Assembly (NCBI GenBank): GCA_003013855.2
Contig: ML058440.1
Coordinates: 124,001-188,000 of the forward strand
DNA from: Liriodendron chinense
Lineage: Eukaryota > Streptophyta > Magnoliopsida > Magnoliales > Magnoliaceae
Length of the DNA stretch: 64,000 nucleotides
Direction: 5' to 3'
A model generated the notes under the pieces. It ran no database searches. It was not told where the DNA came from and saw only the letters and a program-made list of their open reading frames with translations. This document shows positions 46,272-57,093 of this stretch, piece after piece. The translations under genes and the position numbers were made by a program. Within the stretch, counting starts at the first letter, position 1. Every line of letters starts with the position of its first letter.

Positions 46272-48077
46272 TGTAAGAACCCAAATTCTCATAGGTGATT
46301 ATATACACACTTGTGAACACTTCAACTTAGGACCAGTGGGATATAAATACTGTATAGTAGACTCTCCATCCATAAGTTTAGTACGTTAGATTGAATTTCG
46401 GGGACGAAATTCTTGTAAGGGGGGTAGGATGTAATATCTGTGATTTTTATGATTTATTATTTAATTTAAAAATCTAGATTAGAATTTATAAAATTATAAT
46501 AATAATAATTTAATGTGTGTAAATTGATAACATGTTTGATGTACGTTTCTCATGGAATAATTGGGTAGAAAAGTGGAATTATAAACCATATTCCATGTAC
46601 ATAAACTTTAATAATTCATTTTAAATTATTTATATTATCTGTGGAATTGATCTAAGCCATAGATTGATAGATTAAATCATGTAGAATCCAGTAATATAGT
46701 CTGATCTACCCAAATCCGATCATAGATCTTTCTATCGTGGCCATTCATCCTCATTTTAATCACCATGGCCCATTGAGCTTATCAAACCGAGTTTAGTTCC
46801 GTTGAAATTCTAGAGTATCCTTAGAAGAACCTTTATGACCGTTGAAATTCTCATCGGACTTCGATCAAGCCATTAAAACTTGTCTTAGCACCAAACTAGT
46901 GGTGAAAGTGAACCCCCGTGATTTATTTCAATTGGTGTGTCAGTTAGCTGTGGGATTTTCTCCACACCTTTGTTATAGCATTTTAACCGTCCATGTGAAA
47001 TTTCATCACTGGATGATCTTTCGAGACCGTTTAATCGAAGAATTACTGCGTAGGGCCATGTGGACCACAAATCAAGGCGAAATCACTCATGAGCGACCTT
47101 TTTCATATACTTAGGTGACCTATTGGATTAGATTTCCTTATAAGGTCTTAGATATGTCCATGTAGACCGAGAAGTACAGAAGTCACATTCGTTGCGATGT
47201 GCCAATTCAAAATCTAAATTTTAGGATATGGTTACGGAGTTTGGTACAGAGAGATTTCTATCTTCGTTGTGGACCGTCAATTTTTATGTATGGACATCGG
47301 TTTGTGTCTAGATTTTGTGTATTTTAGGTTTTCTAAGATGGCCCACGTCCCCATGTTTTCAGAATCTTGAACCAAGGTGTATTCACCGTCCATCACATTT
47401 TTTATCAATTACTCTTAAACCGGTAAGAGATTCATCGACCCAACGGTCCATTATTCAATCCATGGACATTCTAACCAATGGTGCGGACCACCTCGCACAA
47501 CACTCAACGGTCATAAAGGTTCTTCTAAGGATACTCTATAATTTCAACGGAACCAAATTCGGTTTGATAAGCTCAATGGGCCATGGTGATTAAAATGAGG
47601 ATAAATGGCCACGATAGAAAGATCTATGATCGGATCTGGGTAGATCAGACTATATTATTGGATTCTACATGATTTAATCTATCAATCTATGGCTCAGATC
47701 AATTCCACAGATAATATAAATAATTTAAAATGAATTATTAAAGTTCATGTACATGAAATATGGTTTATAATTCCACTTTTTTACCTAATTATTTCATGAG
47801 AAACGTACATCAAACATGTTATCAATTTACACACATTAAATTATAATTATTTTAATTTTATAAATTCTAATCCAGATTTTTAAATTAAATAATAAATCAT
47901 AAAAATCACAGATATTACATCCTACCCCCCTTACAAGAATTTCGTCACCGAAATTCAATCTAACTTACTAAACTCATGGATGCAGAGTCTACTATACAGT
48001 ATTTATATCCCACTGGTCCTAAGTTGAAGTGTTCACAAGTGTGTATATAATCACCTATGAGAATTTGGGTTCTTACA
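46272..48077. repeat. large inverted duplication: 574-base arms, 658-base loop
   Basis: The left arm 46272-46845 and right arm 47504-48077 are reverse complements with roughly 97% identity by eye. Each arm holds the internal tail, the purine tract and the first 416 bases of the LTR. The inner ends are TGACCGTTGA and TCAACGGTCA, a 10-base inverted pair already present in LTR copy 1, at 42392-42401 and 43058-43067. Confidence 0.88.
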
Positions 48078-48089
48078 AAAGGCCTCTTA

Positions 48090-48535
48090 GGTGTGGACGG
48101 GTGGTCCACTCATGGGACCCACCCTGATACATATGTTACATTCATGCCGTCCATCCATTTGAAGAGATCATTCTAGGGGATGAGCCAAAAAATGAAGCAA
48201 ATCCAAAGCTCAAGTGGACCTCACCAAAGAAAATAGTGGGGATTGATGTCCTACAGTTAAAAAATTTATGGGGTCATAGAAGCTTTCAATCAAGCTGATA
48301 TTTGTGTTTTCCCCTCTTCCATATCCGTGTGAACTTATGAACAAGTTGGATCTCAAATAAACATTGTGGTGGGCCATAGGAAGGTTTCAACGGCCACGTC
48401 ACTATCCCCGTCGTTTTTTTTGGTGGGGTCCACTTGAGAATTGGTTCTGTCTCAATCTCTCGACCGTGTCCTAAAATGACCCCTCCAAATGGATGGATGG
48501 TGTTGACATAACACATACATCACGGTGGGGCTCAT
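48090..48535. repeat. foldback element
   Basis: GTGGACGGGTGGTCCACTCATG, then GGGACCCACCCTGATACATATG, faces CACATACATCACGGTGGGGC. It is the continuation of the composite repeat interrupted by the Gypsy-type element. Confidence 0.7.
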
Positions 48536-48586
48536 AGAAGTTGGTAACGTCACTTTCAGTGGTGGAAGCCCTTTGACCACTTGCTC

Positions 48587-49310
48587 CTTGTACGTCCATG
48601 AAGAGGCAGGAAGCCCTCTTTGGCATGGACGGGTGGTCCGCTCGTGGGACCTACCATGTTGTATATGTTTCATCCATGTCGTCCGTCCTGTTTTCAAGAT
48701 CATTTTAGGCTTTGGGCTAGATCTAGATCTTAGGTGGGCACACCACAACAAACACTTGGGACCACCTTGATGGACTATCCACAATGAAGGTGGGGCTCAC
48801 ACAGGGATAGTCCACATAAAAGATGGGCCTCACACAATGGATGATCTTGTATTAATGTGGGCCCCATGGAGTTTTCAATGTTAGGCATTCAATCACCATT
48901 ATTTTCTGAGGTGGCGCCCACTTGAACTTTGTATCTGCTTCATGTGTGGGCTCCACCCACAGTCCAGCTTCGTGGACCATACCACTAAAATAGTGGGGAT
49001 AGTGATGCCCATCGTTGAAACCTTCTTAGGGTCCACCATGATGTTTATTTGAGATCCGACCTGTTTATAAGTTCCCACGGACATGGACGAAGGGAAAAAA
49101 AAAAAAACAATAGTTTGATTAAAAAGTTATGTGACCCCTTAGAAGTTTTTAATGACAGGCGTTCAATCTCCACTGTTTTCTGTGGTGGGGTCCACTTAAG
49201 CTTTGGATCTACCTTATTATTCGGCGCATGCCCTAAAATGACCTCTCCAAATGGAATGGACTGTGTGTATACAACACATACATCATGGAGGGTCTCAAGG
49301 TTTGATGGCA
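48587..49310. repeat. foldback element with a duplicated interior
   Basis: CGTCCATGAAGAGGCAGGAAG, then GGACGGGTGGTCCGCTCGTG, opens a left arm. The right end is near ACATACATCATGGAGGGTC. The interior holds two additional arm fragments (48780-48960 and 48985-49100), so it is a nest or internal duplication. Confidence 0.6.
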
Positions 49311-49334
49311 AAGAAACATCATAGTGGGGGCCGC

Positions 49335-49432
49335 TGTACTGTGAGGTTCCCCCGAGCACTATAGATTCCCCCTTAGCACTCAGGATTGCCCCTGGTGCAG
49401 TGGGTTCCCCTGTCACCGTGGAATCCCCTCTG
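49335..49432. repeat. short inverted array of minisatellite B
   Basis: TTCCCCCGAGCACTATAGATT and its neighbours are reverse complements of minisatellite B units. About five units are present. Confidence 0.7.
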
Positions 49433-50639
49433 CATTATTGGGTCATTACCAACAGCATGGTTATGGTAAAAATGAGTACCCTTAAGGGTAAAATTGTCAT
49501 TTTCAGACAAACCATCTTCCGTCCAACGCAGTTTGTCAAGGTCAACCAAACAATTTTCTCACTGCTTTTATAAACTCCGAGCATATTACTTTAAATAATT
49601 TAAAAGTAAGCTGGTTTTGGAATATTGACATAATGGTAGGCGGTGAATCCCAAAAAAACCCTTTTTAACACTTGTTTTCACACGTGGAGTATGTGAGAGG
49701 AAAGACTTAACGTTGATGAAATCCAACCCGTCCAATTAGTCCCGATGAGCACAGTAGATGAATGGACAGGATGTCACGTAAACACCACAATAAGCCCTAC
49801 AAAGCTAATGGTGGACGCGCCATCCTAACTTTTTCCTAATGTGTGGCCTGCATGAGATGTAAATGGTCATGATTTTAAAGTTCTAAGGGAAAAATGAAGC
49901 AGCTTAGCTGATGGACCGGCGGATCTCTATTCATCTTTGGGTATGAGCCTGAAAATAATGAAGCAGATGTAAGGCCCAAGTGGAACCATACCACATGAAG
50001 TAGTAGTGGTAATGTCGCTCCCGCAAACTTAACTGTCACTAGGTAAACTGAAAAAATAAGGCATGGAAATTAATTTAGGTATTGAAAACTTAAATCTTTG
50101 AATTTTAGTATTTCTGTGTACTGAAAAAATCGTTTTATAATTTGTCTTGAGAAAATTTAATATCTAAAAATAAGTAGTTTTTTTAACAAAAACCTACTTA
50201 ATAAAAATAAAGTACAGATATCTGAAAATTGATTATTTGTCATATTTGCCCTTATCATCTCATTTTTAAATCATTTCGGAGGATATAATACAAAACATGC
50301 TGTTATCATTTTTACGGTCTTATATAAACAACAAATAAAAATTATACAGCATCTTACAAAAAAAAAAACACTTTTTTAAACATTTTTTGGGATGCTCTTG
50401 ACAGTGACACATTTGTAAGAATAGAAGTGCTGAATGAAAAGCTCTTAAGCATGTCGGTGGATGTTCTATTAGACCAACATTTCTGGTCATTGGATCATGA
50501 GTCCCACTTGTACAAATGGCACTATTATTTTTGGCCCAACATGATATGCCCAGGGTGACAAAAGTTTTATATCAAGATGACCGCCGAACTTAGGTCCCAC
50601 TTGTGCCCAATCCACGAGGGCAGCTTACATAACTAGTTA
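49433..50639. other. intergenic, AT-rich, no gene seen
   Basis: Simple A-rich and T-rich tracts occur between 50040 and 50400. No protein or RNA gene is recognised. Confidence 0.45.
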
Positions 50640-51045
50640 GACCCTGACCAGAAGGGCCCACCTTGATGTATGCATTGTACATCCACATTGTTCATCTATT
50701 TTTCCGGTTTCTTTTAAGACATGGTCCAAACAAATAAAGTAGATGAAAATTTCAGGTGTTGCTCACAAGGCACAATGGTTATTGACCGTTAAAAACCTTC
50801 TGTGGGTCGCAAAAGTTCCAGATCAAGCTGGTATTTGCTTTTCCTTTCCACCTAGGTATGTGAGACCTTATCAACAGGTTGTATGGTATAAACATTACGG
50901 TAGATGCTTGGAAGATTTTAATGTCATTTATAAAAAAAATCCCAAAATGAGCCGAGAAAATAGATGGGTGGCGTGGATATACAAGGAATACACGAGGTGG
51001 GCCCTAAGGTCAGGGCCTGACCCACATAGCTGGTTCGCAGCCAAA
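50640..51045. repeat. foldback element, incomplete right arm
   Basis: GAAGGGCCCACCTTGATGTATG begins the left arm. The right arm is shortened, passing straight from TGGAAGATTTTAATG to AAAATGAGCCGAGAAAATAG, and ends GGTGGGCCCTAAGGTCAGGG. Confidence 0.7.
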
Positions 51046-51084
51046 TCCCTCCCAATCCGCGCCCCCAAATCTGCCCTCATATGC

Positions 51085-51560
51085 AGGAGCGGATTAGATG
51101 TGACCCCGGATCCGCCGAGGTGGGTGGGATCCTGACTGTGGGGCCACTGTGATGTATATGACTACATCCACTGCTGTCCATTCATATTTAAAGCTCATTT
51201 TAGAGCATGATCCAATGGAGCAGATCCAAATCTCAGATGGACCATAGTACAGGCAACATTTGTGATTGGCCATTAAAAACTTCTCGTGGGCCACAAAAAC
51301 TCTTATAGGTATTTGTGAACTTTTCAACCGGTAGGATAGCAAATAAACATTCCGATCGAATCCATAAAGCTTTTAATGGTGGGATTCAATCAGGATTGTT
51401 TCTTATGGTGTGGTCCACCTAAGAATTGAGTCTGTTTCATTTTTGGGTCATGCTATAAAATACTTTCAAAATGGTTAGGCGTCCTGAATTTAAGGAACAT
51501 ATATCACACAGTATTGTAGGCCTTGCAGTTAGATCAATGGATGAGGAATCCACCAAAGCC
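51085..51560. repeat. foldback element
   Basis: It begins GGAGCGGATTAGATGTGACC, and GACTGTGGGGCCACTGTGATG follows. The right end is diverged (GTATTGTAGGCCTTGCAG then GGATGAGGAATCC). Confidence 0.7.
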
Positions 51561-51624
51561 GTGCGCTGCGTCCGCTGCAAGCGGAAAGGATAGCTAACTA
51601 TTTGTGGGAGGTATTGGATGGTGA

Positions 51625-52065
51625 TCTGTAACCCCCACCATTATGTATGTGTTTTATCCACACCGTTCATGCATTTTTTCATACTATTTTAGAGCATGAG
51701 CCCAAAATTCAGGCAGATCCAAATCTCACGTGGACCGCACTATAGGAAACAATGGTGATTGACGCCCACCATTAAAAAAAAATTCAGGGGACACAACAGC
51801 TCTGGATGAAGCTGATAGTGGTGGTTTCCCTTCATCCAGGTAGGTATGCGTACCTAATCAGCAGGTTAGATGGCAAATAAACATTACAGGTCAGCCCTAG
51901 GGAGCTTTAATAGCTAGCATTCAATCACCACTGTTTTCTTGTGATGTGGTCCTCGTGAGATTTGAATCTACCTCATTTTTAGGATCATATCCAATAATAG
52001 TTATACAAAATAGATGGACGTCATGGATACAATACATACATTATGGTGGGTTCCACATAGCATCG
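51625..52065. repeat. foldback element
   Basis: TAACCCCCACCATTATGTATG faces ACATACATTATGGTGGGTTCC. The arms are full length with loop text CTGATAGTGGTGGTTTCCC. Confidence 0.75.
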
Positions 52066-52149
52066 TCCTGGGGCCACACGTCAGTGTACCATCCTCTTGG
52101 TTATGTGATGCGGCATCAATATATCTTTTTTAGATGAAAACATCCCATT

Positions 52150-52425
52150 TTTGGGCCATACCATGATTTACGTGTTATATCCAGACCGTCCATCCATTTA
52201 GCGAGATCATTTTAGGGCATGAGCTCAAAAGCGAGGCAAATCCAAAGTTCCAGTGGACCATACCACATAAATCAATGGAATTGAACGTCTACCTTTTAAA
52301 ACATATTAGGGGTCATAGAAGTTGTAGATCAAGCTGATATTTGTGATTACCCTTCATCTAGGTTCGTGTGACCTTATAACAGTGTGGATGGCAAATAAAC
52401 ATCGTGGTGGGCCTTGAAAAGGCTT
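52150..52425. repeat. foldback element, left arm and loop only
   Basis: TTTTGGGCCATACCATGATTTAC begins the left arm. The copy breaks off after AACATCGTGGTGGGCC. Confidence 0.65.
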
Positions 52426-53196
52426 TAAAAGAAGAAGATCGAAATCTTACCTTTAAATTAAAGGAACATTAATAGAAAAAAAAAATGAGGAATTTGGAAA
52501 GGATCTGGCCTCGTATAGTTGGGGATTTTTCTCCTCAAGGAGAAGAAGAGGGAACAACTTCGTGAGTGTTTTGAATCTATCAAAGGATAATCTTGCCATT
52601 TATAAAAGTTGATAGAGATATTTTAGTCAAAATTCAACAATCCCATGCTCTTCTTCAATTGTAATAATATTAGCCCTCACCTTAGCTTAAGCCCTAAATG
52701 GGGATGCAAATCATAGCAGAAATCTTTGGTTTGTCATATTGGCTTGACATGTGGTAGGGCCAGTTATGTAATCAACATAGCTATTTGTCTTTCATTTTCT
52801 AAGATATCCTTCCCTATTTTATTTAGAGTCAACAAAGGCAAACTTGTCTTGTGCAGTGACGATTGAGGAGGCCATCGAAGCACTTTGAATAGCCTCGCTA
52901 TGATCATAACTATAAACTAATTTAAAAGATGGCATAGATTCCTTCTCCAGATTTTAGACCCATTAATTCGTCACTAGGTTCGCCAAGAAACTCGAAACCT
53001 TGTCATTTCTCAATCCACTTGTAAATCATCATGCATGGGAACTAGTGGCATATAATGATAAAGCTTTGTCCACCTTTGACATAGTGAAGCATGATAAGAC
53101 TACAAATAATTCTCATTTTTACATTTTTATAATTTCACAGTATGGCAAATAAGTACATACCAATTCATCTTTATAGGAATACATCTTGAAAACTAG
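52426..53196. other. intergenic, no gene seen
   Basis: AT-rich sequence without recognisable coding similarity. Confidence 0.4.
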
Positions 53197-53204
53197 GTTA
53201 GTAT

Positions 53205-53787
53205 TAGGGCTCTCAATGGAGCGGGTCAGATCGGAGATCCGATTCGCTCCGAATCCATATAATGCAGATTTGGATCTTAAAATAAGTCCGATTAGTTAAA
53301 TGGACCGGATTTGGATCTTAAAATAGGTCCGATTACTTAAATGGAGCGGATATGGATTCACAGGAACATATCCGAGTTTGATCCGAATCCGATTAAGATC
53401 CGGCTCATTGTCACCTTACTGTATATATTATATTCACGCTGGCCATCTGTTTTACAAATTATTTTAGGCCATGTTGAACATGCCATGGTAAATAGTGGGA
53501 TTTGCATCATTTTTCTACTAAATTAAATATATTATATTATATATTTTATACCATATATTTTTTGAGATTTGTAATGAGTGGATTCGGACCTAGATCCGAC
53601 CCGAATCCGATGGTTATATGGATCTTGGATCGGAAATGGATCTAACAATTTATAAATGGATCGGATATGGATATCACCTTTTAGATCCGAGTTGGATCCG
53701 AATCCGATCCGAATCTGTCTACAGATAAATGGACTTGGAGCCGGATCCAAGTAGATCCGATCCAGATCCGACCCATTGAGAGCCCTA
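53205..53787. mobile_element. hAT-like foldback element rich in GATCCGA
   Basis: The terminal repeats are TAGGGCTCTCAATGGAGCGGG on the left and CCATTGAGAGCCCTA on the right. The flanks GTTAGTAT (53197-53204) and CTTAGTAT (53788-53795) are an 8-base duplication with one change, as hAT elements make. The arms are packed with CCGAATCCGATCC-like text and their inverse. There is no transposase. Confidence 0.85.
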
Positions 53788-53795
53788 CTTAGTAT

Positions 53796-55372
53796 TTACT
53801 TGGTTAAAGTGCACCTCATAAGTAACCCACTGAACTCGAGCTACATGTAGTGAAGTAACAAACTTATGATAATAGAATTATCACATTTCTAATCATTATA
53901 AGATGGATCATTGGGATGGGGTTTTTCTTTGCTCCTAATAATGTGGCCTGCTTTGATATCACGTAGCTTGTTAAGAAAGTTGTAGTCTTTGGGTTTTGGT
54001 CCCTCCTCCTTAATTATTTATTGACATAAAAATCACTAAAAGTACATACGTATACTACACATGCTTACTAATAAAAGCTTAAATAATCACAGATAATAAT
54101 ATAAGTTGATCGATTTTCGGCATCACAAAAGCATGTTGAGTTGACTGATTTTCTAGCATTATAAACACGTGTTAGGTGGACTGATTTCTTGCATCATAAA
54201 TACATGTTAAGAAGAACGGGGGAATTGTGTAAGAAAACTCACATGTGTTAGTGCAGGGTGGTGCGGCTTCTTCACTCCAATTGGTTCCAACTCTGGCACT
54301 AGTTCCTCCATTGATCCCCCTTCTCCTCCTCATTTCCCTCTTTTTTTTTTCTTCATTCATTCCCCTTTTCCCTTAAGTTGGGACATGAAAGGGAGTAAGA
54401 GAGAAGGATGGGGGTGATGCTTGTATGGATGGAGAGGGAAAGAGAGGGGTAGCATGAGAGAGAGAGAGAGAGAGAGAGAGGTGAGGGTGGATGATGTCGT
54501 GGGCATAGGTATGGTATATGTAGGTGAGGGTGTAATGCTTTGTTGACTTGAACTTAGTCCAAGTCTACAAAGTAGGGATAAGGTGTAAAGTGGTGTAGCG
54601 ATGTGTAGAGGTTGGAGGGATGTGGCACATGGGGGGCATTGATAGTCAAAAGTTAGGGGTCAATGGTCAATATGCAAATAAAAAAAGTGAGAGGGCTTGT
54701 GTGTTTATGAGTATGTGTGTGTGGGGTGAAGGGATGAGAGTAGGTGTGTGTAGAAAAATGCACGCTTGCGAGGGATTGTGTGGGTGGGTGCATATGTGCG
54801 AAAAGGCATACATGAATAATAAAATCTACACTCAATATACATATACATATACCATACATCCATTCAAGTACTTATACACTAATACTTACAAGTGTATACA
54901 TCAAAAAAATACTGGGATATTATAAGACAGATGATACATAAGCACTGTTGTTACAAAACAACTATCGTTGTTGTTTCAGCATCACGTGACTACATAAAAA
55001 ATGCTCATAAGTTCCTCATTATAGGTCAAATTAAGGCAATCTTGGGCTTTTTGAAAAGATAATTCGAAGACATTTCAAATAAAACTGGAATCATTTCATT
55101 TGGATACCGTTCGATATTTTAGAAGTAGGCCCAAAGTTCATTTTACATTTGCTTTCATTTACAAAAGTGAAGTTTTATTGTTTTTATTTTTATCTTCTAT
55201 TCATTTTATGAAAAATGACTCATTTAAGTTGAATCTTTTGAAAAAGAGAATAAAAAACCTATATTCTAAAAGTGAAATTTTGATAATATTTTTCATCTTA
55301 TTTTCTTTCACCCTTTTAAATAATCTCAAAATTCATTTTTTTAGGATGAAGTTTTTGTTGGAGAGAGTAGTC
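53796..55372. other. intergenic, no gene seen; GA and GT tracts
   Basis: A (GA)13 run lies at about 54455-54481, and a purine- and GTGTG-rich strand runs from 54380 to 54800. Open frames through these tracts are low-complexity and not reported as genes. Confidence 0.5.
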
Positions 55373-55377
55373 GGAAG

Positions 55378-55922
55378 TATTGGAATCGGGTGACTCAAAT
55401 ATATGCTGACTCAGGGACGTCGGGCGATCAAACACAGCGGATTTTGCACAGTAAATTCTTTAGACGATTTTATACTATTTCGGATGACTAAAGGTGTGGT
55501 CGTTGGGTGACCAAAGGGTGATCAGGTGGTCTCGATTGATTAATCGATCATATGTCGGCTTGTGCAGTTCTTGCGTAAGATATTTTTAATTTTAGTTTAT
55601 TACTATTTAAAGGGGTGTAATGCGGGGTCAAGGTAATTACTAAAGGAGCTGGGTATCCTAGAGGGATAGGGAGAATTATAGAGTGAGAAAAAAAAGCTTG
55701 TGTTTTTTTAGGTTTCTCTTATGGGGCTGTGATCTGGGTAAGTTGTTCTTCATCTCTTGTAACTTTTTTATTCATAGTGATCGTTTTATATCATGGTTTT
55801 TTCTCACGAGGGTTTTTCCATGTAAAAATTTGAATTACATTATCTTGGATGTTGAATTTACTTGGTTGCTTGTCATTATAATTTGCTTTTGTTTAATTCT
55901 CGCTTCTATAAGTTTCTCAACA
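55378..55922 (+). repeat. copia 5' LTR
   Basis: It starts TATTGGAATCGGGTGACTC (TG changed to TA) and ends CTATAAGTTTCTCAACA. It is about 70 bases longer than the 3' LTR because of internal insertions or deletions. Confidence 0.9.
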
Positions 55923-55975
55923 AGTGGTGTCAAAGCATACATTGGGAGGCAGACATAATATATGATAAGGTATTA

Positions 55976-57093
55976 ATGGCATCCGACATGAGATTCGACA
56001 TAGAAAAGTATTTCAGAAAAAATAAATTTAAACTATAGAAGTCAATATGAAGGGCCTTTTAGTTCAGCAATGATTGAAATATGCATTCATTGAGAAGTGA
56101 CTGAAGGATATGAAAGAAGAAGAGTGGAAGAAGATAGATCGAAAAGCCAATATCTCAATTTAGCTATGCCTAACGGATGATGTCCTCTATAATGTCATGA
56201 GATAGAAGACTACGACTTATACATGGGCAAAGTTGGAGAACATTTATACGAAGAAATCTGTGAAAAATCGAATTATCTGATGCTTCAGTTGTTCAATCTG
56301 AAGATGGCGAAGGAGACCGATGTTGAAAGCCACATAAACAACTTGAACAGGCTCGTTTACAAACGTTGGATGTAGATGAACAAAAGAATGATAAATATAA
56401 AGCATGCATTCTATTAAATTCTTTTTTGAAATTATATGAGTCATTTAAGGATTCTTTGTGCACAGGTAAGGAAACCATTAGTCTTGAGACTGTTATCTCA
56501 GTCCTCCGGTCGAAGGCAATGAGAAAGAAAATCGGTGACGTGGGTTCTTCTACGAAAGCACTGGTTATGAGGGGAATGAATTCTGAGTGGGATGAGGGAT
56601 ATTTGCGATCAAGATCTAAATCCAAATGCAAAGGGAAGGGCAAAGTAAGGTGCTGGAATCGTGAATAGTTAATGCACATGAAGAATGATTGCCCAATTAA
56701 CGAAGTAAGAAAAATTTGAAGATTCTCATAGGGTGGCTAATACCGAGAAATCTGAAGAGGATAATGGTCATGATAACGACGTATTGACTATATCCAAATC
56801 GGTGTCTTTTTGCAATGAGTGGCTCTCGAATTCAGGTCATCGTTTCACATGTGTCCTGACTAGAGTTTGTTCATGGCATACAATGAGTATGGTGGTAGAT
56901 CAGTGTTCTTGGGCGATAACTACACCTTACAAGGTTGTCAGTATTGGTTCGATGCGCATTAGGATGTTCGATGGGATCAAACAAATCATGACAGATGTGG
57001 GGCATGTCCTTGGGTTGAAAAGGAATATGATCTCTCTTGGTGTACTCGAGACAATGGGGTGTAAATTTGCCGGCTTTGATGAGTTTTGTAAAT
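55976..57093 (+). pseudogene. copia gag and gag-pre-integrase remnant
   Basis: A frame at about 55990-56030 reads MRFDIEKYF, a Gag N-terminal block. Frame changes and stops follow. Positions 56366-56668 give an open stretch with KYKACILLNSF, LYESFKDSLCTGKETISLE and VISVLRSKAMRKK, the Gag (UBN2-type) region. A decayed zinc knuckle follows, where CWNRE then HMKNDC lacks the second Cys. Positions 56880-57070 give VVSIGSMRIRMFDGIKQIMT, then DVGHVLGLKRNMISLGVLE, the segment after the protease in Tnt1-like elements; the aspartic protease triad itself is not recognisable. The frame is then broken by the nested LTR and resumes at 59951. Confidence 0.85.

Larger units (their letters stand above)
41984..48077 (+). 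mobile_element. Gypsy-type LTR element with a foldback right end, 5-bp target duplication AAAGG
   Basis: The left end is TGTAATATC and the right end ...GGTTCTTACA. Exact AAAGG repeats flank it (41979-41983 and 48078-48082). Joining the flanks gives GAGGCGAAAGGCCTCTT, which matches the uninterrupted paralogue near 48600. The left LTR start at 41984 is repeated in direct orientation at 46430, after a purine tract (AAGGGGGGTAGGA) and the chromovirus-like tail TTCGGGGACGAAATTCTTG. The right end is not an LTR 3' end but an inverted copy of 46272-46845. No reverse transcriptase, integrase or primer-binding site is recognisable, so the element is defective. The assignment to Gypsy rests on the tail and LTR style. 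Confidence 0.85.

Noticed and set aside
42396..47114. Two nearly identical open frames of 90 codons at 42396-42668 and 46842-47114
   Set aside because: They are the same piece of the duplicated LTR, with no protein motif; the duplication explains the identity.
54620..54925. Open frame of 101 codons with Cys and Gly repeats
   Set aside because: Driven by the GTGTG-rich tract; no family similarity and no splice or promoter context.
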